Shown one piece after another: positions 1 through 5,439 of a DNA stretch of 5,558 bases. The translations under genes and the position numbers were made by a program. Location: positions 32,426 through 37,983 of the forward strand of contig QNVH01000003.1 of assembly GCA_004347955.1 (NCBI GenBank), given 5' to 3'. How positions within the stretch are numbered: the stretch's first letter is position 1; each line of letters starts with the position of its first letter. The DNA comes from Thermoproteota archaeon (lineage in GTDB: Archaea > Thermoproteota > Methanomethylicia > Methanomethylicales > Methanomethylicaceae). Under the pieces are notes generated by a model that made no database searches, was not told the DNA's origin, and saw nothing but the letters and a program-made list of their open reading frames with translations.

Positions 1-599
1 GCTAAGGAGACTTCAGGAACCAAGGTCATTCCAATTATGTCGGCGCCCCAGCTGCGGAAGAGCCTAGACTCTGCCCTGGTGGAAAACCTGGGACCTTCTA
101 TACATATGTATGTCGCAGGGTAGTGGCATGGCAGACCTAGCCCTCTTGCAGTATCAACACAGATTTTGTTGAGTTCTGGACAGAAAGGGTCAGCCAAAGA
201 AAAGTGCCCAACAACGGCCCCGTCATAAAAAGAGTATGCCCGCCCCTTCGTGAAGTCTATGAACTGGTCCGGGATTACAATGTCGCCCGGTCTAACTTCC
301 TCCCTCAGGCTGCCCACGGCTGAAGGTGCGAGTATCCTCTTCACACCCAAGTCCCTCATAGCCCATATGTTCGCACGGTAGTTTATGAGGTGGGGCGGTA
401 TTGAGTGCCTCTTTCCATGGCGCGGGAGGAAGGCGACCCTTACTCCCTTTATCTCGCCTATGGTGATTATGTCTGACGGTGGGCCATAGGGGGTGTGGAT
501 CTTGACCTCGGCGATGGATTCGAATACGGCAGGGTCATAAAAACCGCTGCCCCCTATGACGCCGATCTCGGCGCTACATGTAGATGACAAGGAGACCAC
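1..599 (-). CDS. mtnP: S-methyl-5'-thioadenosine phosphorylase (MTAP), 3' end cut by window edge
   Basis: This enzyme phosphorolyses methylthioadenosine, a by-product of polyamine synthesis and other SAM-using reactions, to adenine and methylthioribose-1-phosphate in the cytoplasm. The visible 199 residues match the trimeric PNP/MTAP class II fold. They show the N-terminal phosphate-binding IGGSGFYDP (about residues 15-23), LPRHGKRH, the family block [23 protein letters not shown], and the substrate-binding stretch [12 protein letters not shown] followed by [12 protein letters not shown]. The layout resembles human MTAP more than bacterial PNP. Families run about 260-290 residues, so some 70-80 C-terminal residues, including the purine-binding Asp loop, lie outside the window. 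I chose GTG at 599 because a TATA box sits about 27 bases upstream, implying a leaderless mRNA; TTG at 590 in the same frame is the alternative, and an in-frame TAG just upstream rules out a longer form. It follows the phosphoribosyltransferase gene on the same strand after a 31-bp gap. Confidence 0.93.
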   Translation of the reverse strand, partial: MVSLSSTCSAEIGVIGGSGFYDPAVFESIAEVKIHTPYGPPSDIITIGEIKGVRVAFLPRHGKRHSIPPHLINYRANIWAMRDLGVKRILAPSAVGSLREEVRPGDIVIPDQFIDFTKGRAYSFYDGAVVGHFSLADPFCPELNKICVDTARGLGLPCHYPATYICIEGPRFSTRAESRLFRSWGADIIGMTLVPEVSL

Positions 600-622
600 C
601 CATTGGAGCTATGGGAGAAAGG

Positions 623-630
623 GTATAAAA
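623..630 (-). promoter_or_regulatory. TATA box of the MTAP gene
   Basis: On the minus strand the sequence reads TTTTATAC directly after the TAG stop of the upstream transferase gene. Its centre lies about 27 bases before the GTG at 599, the usual archaeal TATA-to-start distance, so a leaderless MTAP transcript is likely. The gene may also be read through from the transferase promoter. Assigned by pattern and spacing only. Confidence 0.55.
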
Positions 631-1335
631 CTATTTGGAAACACGCCGATACATCTTGCCTTCTTTAACGAAGAATCCGCTTTCCACCAAGTAAGCCAGA
701 GCCCTCTCGTAGTACCACCTTTCAAAGGTTACACCGAACCATTCTGGGAAACGGCCAGCGAGAGTTTCCAAGTCCCACAGGTCCTTTTCTTTCTCTTCGT
801 TCACAATCCTCTTGAAGAAGCCCACGATATCTTCAAGGCGGGTCCATGGATATTGATACCAGACCCACTCCTTGACCTCCTCGGCGTAATAGTCAGGTTT
901 AATTTTACTGCTCGTGGAGATCCACTGTAGTGTTGCTACCTTCAGCTCATCGGGCTTGCACTTAGTCCATATATGATCCTTTGCGATTATGATGGATTCC
1001 CCTGTGTCGGCAATGTCGTCCACTATCAGTGCCCTCTTGTGGTTCAAATCACATTGCAGGGGGTATTTCACCCCCGCTTCCTTCGCAACCTGTGCTGCCG
1101 AGGGCCAGTGTGATACCTGTAAGGAGACTAGCTCGCCCACTATAAGACGGTCACAGATCAGACGGGCTGGAACGTACCCTCCTCTGGAGATCGCGATGAT
1201 GACGTCGGGCCTCCATCCAGAATTCAGTATCTTGTCGCTGACTATCCTACTCCATAACTCGACTTCTTTCCACGAAACTTTCTTGGTATTGACCTTGGGC
1301 AACCCCTTCACCAAGAGGTCAATATTTTCGTCCAC
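631..1335 (-). CDS. Purine phosphoribosyltransferase (Gpt-like, COG2236 type) with C-terminal extension
   Basis: This cytoplasmic type I phosphoribosyltransferase joins a purine base to PRPP to give a nucleoside monophosphate. Visible motifs are the pyrophosphate loop ISRGGYVPAR (residues 49-58), the PRPP-binding signature LIVDDIADTGES (103-114) with the paired Asp106-Asp107 and Thr111-Gly112, and an aromatic WVWYQYPW segment (157-164) where this family contacts the base. Residues 165-234 form a mostly helical extension beyond the core fold, possibly winged-helix-like. Start is GTG at 1335; no upstream in-frame start exists and no ribosome binding site is seen. A TATA box about 40 bases upstream implies a leader of about 17 bases. 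Its stop is 31 bp before the MTAP gene, which produces adenine, so an adenine-using enzyme is attractive. Related crenarchaeal Gpt-like enzymes include both adenine and 6-oxopurine users, so the base cannot be settled here. Confidence 0.88.
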   Translation of the reverse strand: MDENIDLLVKGLPKVNTKKVSWKEVELWSRIVSDKILNSGWRPDVIIAISRGGYVPARLICDRLIVGELVSLQVSHWPSAAQVAKEAGVKYPLQCDLNHKRALIVDDIADTGESIIIAKDHIWTKCKPDELKVATLQWISTSSKIKPDYYAEEVKEWVWYQYPWTRLEDIVGFFKRIVNEEKEKDLWDLETLAGRFPEWFGVTFERWYYERALAYLVESGFFVKEGKMYRRVSK

Positions 1336-1355
1336 AGTAATAGATTTACCGCATA

Positions 1356-1377
1356 CGTTTAACGATAACCAGGTTAT
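1356..1377. promoter_or_regulatory. Two abutting palindromes, candidate operator in the divergent promoter
   Basis: CGTT-T-AACG (1356-1364) is a perfect 4+1+4 inverted repeat, followed without a gap by ATAACC-A-GGTTAT (1365-1377), a perfect 6+1+6 inverted repeat. Their centres are 11 bases apart, about one helical turn, and the hexamers TAACGA and TAACCA lie in tandem at 1360-1371. The second palindrome runs into the shared TATA box, so a dimeric protein bound here would block it. Archaeal thiamin genes are often controlled by ThiR, whose predicted sites are palindromic and lineage-specific; whether this is such a site is inference. Confidence 0.4.
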
Positions 1378-1382
1378 ATAAA
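1374..1382. promoter_or_regulatory. Shared, self-complementary TATA element for divergent genes
   Basis: The eight bases TTATATAA at 1374-1381 are their own reverse complement. Read leftward as TTTATATAA it would place a transcript start near 1352, about 17 bases before the transferase GTG. Read rightward as TTATATAAAA it would place a start near 1404, about 20 bases before the permease TTG and ahead of its ribosome binding site. No other good TATA box lies in this 89-bp gap, so one element may drive both operons. Transcript starts are inferred from spacing. Confidence 0.55.
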
Positions 1383-1398
1383 AGTTTTTATTATCAAC

Positions 1399-1428
1399 AT
1401 GAAGTTTATGATAAGGGGAGAATTTTGA
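1399..1428 (+). other. Nine-codon upstream ORF overlapping the permease start
   Basis: ATG at 1399 opens a nine-codon frame (MKFMIRGEF) ending in TGA at 1426-1428. It contains the permease ribosome binding site and overlaps the TTG start codon in a TTGA arrangement. This could couple translation of the permease to that of a leader peptide. However, the predicted transcript start near 1404 would miss the first ATG and leave only the second one at 1408. It may be chance. Confidence 0.2.
1414..1420 (+). promoter_or_regulatory. Ribosome binding site that fixes the TTG start of the permease
   Basis: AGGGGAG lies four bases before TTG at 1425. There is no in-frame ATG or GTG nearby upstream, and the protein from this TTG begins at the normal place for the family, so the site decides the start. 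Confidence 0.65.
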
Positions 1429-2702
1429 AGTACTCAGAATCCGCCATATATCCAGTTGAGCCCAAGGACAGGGTACTCACAGGTGTAGACCTTGCACTGC
1501 TGTGGGCAGGATCGGCCATAGTAGTGGATGTATGGTACAGTGGAGGATACCTGTATCCAATAGGGTGGATACCAGGCACACTCCTAATAATCCTTGGATC
1601 ATTCGTCGGAAGTGTCATATTTGCAGCGGCTGGCGTGATAGGCTCAGACCTCGGCATACCCTCCATGGTAACCGTGAGACCCAGCTTCGGTTTGAGGGGC
1701 TCATATCTCATGAGCGCATTGAATTATGTGACGCTCATAGGTTGGACCGCTTGGATGCTATTCATAAACGCCTCCGCCGCGGACCAGATTGGGTCAATTC
1801 TCTTCAACTTCACGGGCTTTCCCTACTGGGTTTTGGTAGGTGGTGTGATATGCACAGCACTCGCCATATTTGGGGCAGAGGGCTGGAAGCTGTTCAATAG
1901 AGCCTCAGTGACGGCACTGTTGGTAACATCTCTTGTCTTAAACTATTTTGTGTTTGTGAACTATGGGTGGGACTATTTAGCATCCAAGCCGTCATGGGGG
2001 ATGCCCCCCGGGGTTGCCTTTGATTTGGCTTTGATAATGCCATTGTCTTGGGCGCCTCTGGCAGCAGACTATATGCGCTTCGCCAGATCCTCGAAGGGCG
2101 GGTTTGTGGGTTCGCTCATAGGACAGGGCAGCGTCAACTCGTGGTTTTATATAACAGGGCTTGCGTGTGCCCTTGCATTTGGAATGTATGACCCCACCGT
2201 TTACGTAACGCGGGTAGGGGGCTTCATTTTTGGGATAATAGCACTTTTTGTTATCTGGTTTGGGACCATCACCACGACATTTTTGGACATTTACTCTGCC
2301 AACATGTCCATCATAAACATATTCCCTAAGGTGAAGGAGTGGCAAGGCAGTGTGATAACAGGGGTTGCGGGGATAATAATTGCATTCCTTCCATGGCTTG
2401 AGGCTTTTGTGCAGTTCCTCTACATAATCGGAGCGGTTTTTGTTCCGTTATTTGCGGTAGTTGTGGTAGATTACTTCCTTCTTAAGAAAAGGAGATACAG
2501 TATCCAAGATCTGTATTCGCCGTCGGGGCGTTATTGGTTCAGGCATGGCGTGAGTTTGATAGCCATGATCGCGTGGATGGTCGGGGTCGCCATCTACTAC
2601 GCCGTACAGCAGTTCCTGCCAGACCTCGGTGCAACTCTGCCATCGTACATCGCCACATCTGTGTTATACTATGTGATGAGGAGGGGTTTTGGTGATCTCT
2701 AA
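1425..2702 (+). CDS. cytX: NCS1-family permease, probable thiamin-pyrimidine precursor transporter (CytX-like)
   Basis: This is a 425-residue inner-membrane symporter of the nucleobase:cation symporter-1 family, with about 12 hydrophobic segments (roughly 20-40, 50-72, 95-117, 133-152, 161-180, 198-215, 228-252, 263-290, 306-325, 328-350, 374-395, 404-418). Family landmarks are the N-terminal RVLTGVDLALLWAGS, the SWAPLAADYMRFAR stretch of helix 6 (208-221), TTTFLDIYSANMS in helix 8 (283-295), and VDYFLLKKRRYSIQDLY after helix 10 (348-364). Length is normal and the frame is intact. The 11-bp overlap with the thiaminase gene makes hydroxymethylpyrimidine or a related aminopyrimidine the likeliest cargo, as for CytX proteins in thiamin clusters. 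A purine or cytosine cargo is possible, since NCS1 proteins share one fold and purine-salvage genes lie divergently next door. Ile is mostly coded by ATA (about 22 of 37 by hand count). Start is TTG with a good ribosome binding site. Confidence 0.82.
   Translation: MKYSESAIYPVEPKDRVLTGVDLALLWAGSAIVVDVWYSGGYLYPIGWIPGTLLIILGSFVGSVIFAAAGVIGSDLGIPSMVTVRPSFGLRGSYLMSALNYVTLIGWTAWMLFINASAADQIGSILFNFTGFPYWVLVGGVICTALAIFGAEGWKLFNRASVTALLVTSLVLNYFVFVNYGWDYLASKPSWGMPPGVAFDLALIMPLSWAPLAADYMRFARSSKGGFVGSLIGQGSVNSWFYITGLACALAFGMYDPTVYVTRVGGFIFGIIALFVIWFGTITTTFLDIYSANMSIINIFPKVKEWQGSVITGVAGIIIAFLPWLEAFVQFLYIIGAVFVPLFAVVVVDYFLLKKRRYSIQDLYSPSGRYWFRHGVSLIAMIAWMVGVAIYYAVQQFLPDLGATLPSYIATSVLYYVMRRGFGDL
2678..2686 (+). 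promoter_or_regulatory. Ribosome binding site of tenA inside the permease gene
   Basis: GAGGAGGGG lies within the last codons of the permease. It is five bases from GTG at 2692 but only two from TTG at 2689, so GTG is the more likely start. The placement points to translation of the two genes as a coupled pair. Confidence 0.6.
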
Positions 2703-3348
2703 ACTCTTCAGACAAAGAGCAGATCACATATGGAAGAGCATACTCGAACATCCATTTCTTGAGGAGCTCAGGAGAGGCACATTGTCCAAGGAGTCCTTCA
2801 AGTTCTTCATCGCTCAGGATTATCTTTTCCTGCAGTGCATGATAAGGTGTCTTGGGATTATGGAGTCAAAAGCGACAGACAAGGACTCGAAGAGGCTCCT
2901 ATCTGACATGAGGCGCTCGTCGGAGAGTGTGGAGATGGAGGGTCTCAACAGGTTAGGAGAGAGGCTCGGGGGCATAGATTTCAGGAGAGTTGAGTATGCC
3001 CCCACATGCTATGCGTACACAAGGCATCTTCTGTACACGGCCTCATCGGGCTCATTTGTCGAGTCGGTCTCTGCAATTACGCCGTGTTATTGGAGTTACA
3101 TGGAAATCGGAGAGGCTCTTAAGGGATCACCAGATCCGCTCTACGATGACTGGATAAAAACATACATCTCCAGAGAATACCAAGATCTGGTCTCAAAGAT
3201 AATCGAAGCTCTTGATCGCGCCGCGAGAGGCCAGCCTGAGGAAGCTATTGGCGCTTCCATGAAAGCGTTTTTAATCAGCAGCGAGTACGAGTACATGTTC
3301 TGGGAGATGGCGTATAGGAGGGAAAAGTGGGTCCATCCCCTGGACTGA
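2692..3348 (+). CDS. tenA: TenA-family thiaminase II (aminopyrimidine aminohydrolase)
   Basis: This cytoplasmic enzyme hydrolyses aminomethyl-pyrimidine, a breakdown product of thiamin, to hydroxymethylpyrimidine, and can cleave thiamin itself, feeding the pyrimidine half of thiamin back into synthesis. The 218-residue all-helical protein has the usual length and motifs: HPFLEELRRGTLSKESFKFF (20-39), then AQDY with Asp43, TPCYWSYMEIG with the nucleophile Cys132 (130-140), and SSEYEYMFWEMAY with the catalytic Glu200 (197-208). The Cys places it in the TenA_C class rather than the Cys-lacking TenA_E class. GTG at 2692 is preferred over the in-frame TTG at 2689 because of its spacing to the ribosome binding site. 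It overlaps the permease gene by 11 bp, so transport and salvage are probably expressed together from the promoter near 1374. A T-rich terminator follows. Confidence 0.93.
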   Translation: MISKLFRQRADHIWKSILEHPFLEELRRGTLSKESFKFFIAQDYLFLQCMIRCLGIMESKATDKDSKRLLSDMRRSSESVEMEGLNRLGERLGGIDFRRVEYAPTCYAYTRHLLYTASSGSFVESVSAITPCYWSYMEIGEALKGSPDPLYDDWIKTYISREYQDLVSKIIEALDRAARGQPEEAIGASMKAFLISSEYEYMFWEMAYRREKWVHPLD

Positions 3349-3376
3349 TCAGAAATCAGAAACACCGGGCTCAAAA

Positions 3377-3393
3377 TCTTTTTTATTGTTTTT
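3377..3393 (+). terminator. T-rich terminator after tenA
   Basis: About 30 bases past the tenA stop, the plus strand has a run of six T (3379-3384) and another of five T (3389-3393), separated by ATTG. Archaeal termination commonly uses such T-runs without a strong hairpin. This would end the permease-tenA transcript. Confidence 0.6.
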
Positions 3394-3436
3394 AGATGCC
3401 AGAGACCAAAAAATGAATTTAAGTGTGTATATGATT

Positions 3437-3443
3437 AGGAGGA
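3437..3443 (+). promoter_or_regulatory. Ribosome binding site of the ABC ATPase gene
   Basis: AGGAGGA lies three bases before ATG at 3447, a near-perfect match to the anti-Shine-Dalgarno sequence. A leadered transcript is therefore expected. A TATA box is not clear: AATTTAAG at 3416-3423 would start transcription too close to the ATG, and TTTTTTATT at 3379-3387 overlaps the tenA terminator. Confidence 0.6.
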
Positions 3444-3446
3444 CAC

Positions 3447-4136
3447 ATGGCGAAGGTCGTAGTCGTTAGGGACCTTGTAAAGCAGTATCCAGGCAGGAGG
3501 GCCCTGGACGGCATAACATTTGAGGTAGAAGAGGGCGAAATCTTTGGTCTAATTGGTCCAAACGGCGCAGGAAAGACCACCACCCTGAGGATACTCGCCA
3601 CCATCATAAAGCCCACCTCGGGGCATGTTGAAATATGCGGCAAGGACGTCCTAAGGGAAGGTAATGAAGTCCGGAGGCTCATAAGCTACCTGCCCGAGGA
3701 GGCTGGAGCCTATTCTAACCTCTCAGGTCTGGAGTACCTCAGGTTTATGGCATCGTTCTATTATGACGATGATGAGAAGATCAGGTGCGCCATTGAGGAC
3801 GCGACGGCAATATCTGGGCTGGGGGACAGACTTAAGGAGAAGACTTCGAACTACAGCAAGGGAATGAGGCGGCGTCTTCTACTGGCAAGGACTTTGATGG
3901 TTAAGCCGAGGCTCGCGATATTGGACGAGCCCACCTCAGGGCTAGATGTAACACATGCGTACCACCTGAGGAGGGTGATAAAGTCATACTCGAAGGAACA
4001 TGGCACCACAGTCTTGATTTCGAGCCACAACATGCTGGAGGTTGAGTACCTTTGCGACAGGGTAGCACTTATTGATCAAGGCAAGATTGTTGAAACAGGC
4101 AGCCCGGAGTACCTTAAGAGTAAATACTTTTCATAG
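3447..4136 (+). CDS. ABC transporter ATP-binding protein (CcmA/DrrA/NatA-like)
   Basis: This is the nucleotide-binding subunit of an ABC-2-type transporter, energising a membrane partner at the cytoplasmic face. The 229-residue single domain has every expected motif: an A-loop Tyr in KQYPGRRAL (12-20), Walker A GPNGAGKTT (37-45), a Q-loop region ISYLPEEAG (79-87) with Glu84 where many relatives have Gln, the signature YSKGMRRR (136-143, a variant of LSGGQ), Walker B LAILDEP (156-162) with catalytic Glu161, D-loop SGLD (164-167), and the switch His194 in SSHNM. Length and best match are to COG1131-type subunits, which normally sit beside a gene for a six-helix permease. No such gene lies in the window; the neighbours are tenA upstream and an integrase downstream. 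The cargo cannot be told. Codon choice (ATA, AGG) agrees with the permease gene. Confidence 0.93.
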   Translation: MAKVVVVRDLVKQYPGRRALDGITFEVEEGEIFGLIGPNGAGKTTTLRILATIIKPTSGHVEICGKDVLREGNEVRRLISYLPEEAGAYSNLSGLEYLRFMASFYYDDDEKIRCAIEDATAISGLGDRLKEKTSNYSKGMRRRLLLARTLMVKPRLAILDEPTSGLDVTHAYHLRRVIKSYSKEHGTTVLISSHNMLEVEYLCDRVALIDQGKIVETGSPEYLKSKYFS

Positions 4137-4142
4137 CCACAG

Positions 4143-4152
4143 CTCTTAAGAG
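4143..4152. repeat. Ten-base palindrome upstream of the integrase TATA box
   Basis: CTCTTAAGAG is a perfect 5+5 palindrome, six bases past the ABC ATPase stop and five bases before the integrase TATA element. Its place at the TFB-recognition side of the promoter would suit a repressor site. No second copy was noticed in the window. It may be chance. Confidence 0.3.
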
Positions 4153-4156
4153 AAAA

Positions 4157-4164
4157 TTTTATAA
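4157..4164 (+). promoter_or_regulatory. TATA box of the integrase gene
   Basis: TTTTATAA, preceded by the A-rich AGAAAA expected of the TFB recognition element, has its centre about 27 bases before ATG at 4189. No ribosome binding site is visible in the bases between. A leaderless or nearly leaderless mRNA is the simplest reading, so the integrase has its own transcription unit. Confidence 0.65.
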
Positions 4165-4188
4165 GCTCCTTGAGACAAAGAAAAAACC

Positions 4189-5391
4189 ATGGAAAATAAA
4201 ACCATAGAAGGAATGTACCAAGGGCTCACGACCACAGCAGTTGACTTTGTGAAGAGAAACGAGACACTCAAGACCTTGGCCGCGAGGGTCTACCGAAGGA
4301 GCATGAGCCCCAATACCGTGATGACTTACATCACGCTCCTCAAACAGTTCTTTTCCTGGCTTGGGAAGGAGCCGGATGAGGCGCTAAAGGGCAGGTATGA
4401 TTGGGCGGGGGTAATCAATGATTATCTGGACTATCTCATAGCAAAGGAAATTAGCCCGAAGAGGATCCGAAACAGCTTTACCGCGATAAAGAAGTGGTGC
4501 ACCCTCAACAACATCCAGCTTGACTGGAAGTCCTTTGAGCTCCCCTCGATCTGGAAGGTTGAGGAGGAAAAGCTCCCGACAAAAGAGGACCTCAGACAGA
4601 TCCTGAGAGGGGCTGATATGACTGAAAAGGCCATCTTTACCATACTGTTGAGCTCGGGGCTCAGGGTCGGTACCTTGATCAAGCTCCGACTGAAGAACCT
4701 AGACTTAAACTACGACTGCCCACTCATCACGGTTCGACCAGAGGTCACAAAGATGCGCCATGGCTACATCACCTTTATGAGTCCTGAAGCCAAACAGATG
4801 TTAATGCTGTACCTCAAAGAGAGAGAGATGAACGGTGAGAAGATCACGCCTGAGAGCCTGGTGGTGGTGCGAGAAAAGCCAAGAGGGGCGCCCTTGAGCC
4901 TGGATGCCGTAGAGCGGAGGTGGGCCAGGCTCTTACGGAAGGCGGATAAGGCAATCAAGGGCAGAAAATGGTACCTAACCCGCGTCCACAGCCTGAGAAA
5001 GTACTTCAAGTCCTGGTGCTCCCTATCAGGCATCCCTGGGGAGCTCGTTGAGCGCTTTATGGGCCACAAGACCGGAATAGCTCAGACATACTTCTTACCA
5101 GACATAGAGAGCGCCACCAACCCGGAGGTCGTAAAGCGGATCTTGGAGGAGTACAAGAAGGCCCTGCCAGCCTTAACTATCTTCGGCGAAGATGAGAAAG
5201 TCAAGGAGCTAGAAAAGAAGATCGAGGAGCAAAAGCAAGCCCTGGAGGAGGAGCGCAAGAAGCACGAGGAAGAAAAGGCAAGGTTGGAGGCTGAGCGAAA
5301 AGCTTTAGAGGAAAGGCTCTCGCGGCTTGAAGCCATGATCGAAGAGGTCTCTTCGCTGCGAAGACGCTCCTTGCTGGAAAGGGCTAACTAA
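4189..5391 (+). CDS. Tyrosine recombinase (integrase) with C-terminal coiled coil
   Basis: This DNA-breaking and rejoining enzyme of the phage-integrase (XerC/D-like) family would act in site-specific integration and excision, or in resolution. The 400 residues divide into an N-terminal helical core-binding domain (about 36-108), the catalytic domain (about 127-305), and a charged heptad-like coiled coil (about 334-388) rich in Glu, Lys and Arg. All six expected catalytic positions are readable: Arg159 in SSGLRVGTL, Lys188 in VTKMRHG, His267 and Arg270 in HSLRKYF, His293 in MGHKTG, and the nucleophile Tyr301 in QTYF. The enzyme is therefore probably active. The coiled coil after the catalytic Tyr is uncommon for minimal Xer proteins and may mediate self-association. 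Ile is mainly ATC here (about 17 of 24) and CGN makes up nearly half of the Arg codons, unlike the neighbours, which suggests transfer. No excisionase, tRNA or attachment repeat is visible, so the element's limits are unknown. Confidence 0.93.
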   Translation: MENKTIEGMYQGLTTTAVDFVKRNETLKTLAARVYRRSMSPNTVMTYITLLKQFFSWLGKEPDEALKGRYDWAGVINDYLDYLIAKEISPKRIRNSFTAIKKWCTLNNIQLDWKSFELPSIWKVEEEKLPTKEDLRQILRGADMTEKAIFTILLSSGLRVGTLIKLRLKNLDLNYDCPLITVRPEVTKMRHGYITFMSPEAKQMLMLYLKEREMNGEKITPESLVVVREKPRGAPLSLDAVERRWARLLRKADKAIKGRKWYLTRVHSLRKYFKSWCSLSGIPGELVERFMGHKTGIAQTYFLPDIESATNPEVVKRILEEYKKALPALTIFGEDEKVKELEKKIEEQKQALEEERKKHEEEKARLEAERKALEERLSRLEAMIEEVSSLRRRSLLERAN

Positions 5392-5396
5392 TTCCC

Positions 5397-5406
5397 TTCT
5401 TTTTTT
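5397..5406 (+). terminator. T-run terminator after the integrase
   Basis: Six bases past the TAA stop the plus strand reads TTCT followed by six more T, giving seven T in a row at 5400-5406. This is typical of archaeal termination and would close the integrase as a single-gene transcript. Confidence 0.55.
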
Positions 5407-5439
5407 ATATGTCAACAGATGTTTACTTTTGTGGTCACA

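Noticed and set aside
556..930. Plus-strand open frame of 124 codons
   Set aside because: It lies opposite the start of MTAP and the C-terminal part of the transferase, both supported by family motifs; its protein looks like an antisense by-product.
1196..1241. C/D-box guide RNA look-alike (ATGATGA at 1196-1202, CTGA at 1238-1241)
   Set aside because: It lies antisense inside the transferase gene, has no internal C'/D' boxes or terminal stem, and such short boxes occur by chance.
989..1381. Long plus-strand open frame opposite the phosphoribosyltransferase
   Set aside because: It is antisense to a gene with clear catalytic motifs, has no domain-like content, and runs through the divergent promoter region.
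1336..1424. TPP riboswitch before the thiamin salvage operon
   Set aside because: The predicted leader is only about 20 bases and no thi-box core was seen, so there is no room for the aptamer.
3431..3469. Short frame ATG 3431 to TAG 3467-3469 overlapping the ABC ATPase start
   Set aside because: Its ATG lies just before the ribosome binding site of the real gene and has no site of its own; the out-of-frame overlap is probably chance.
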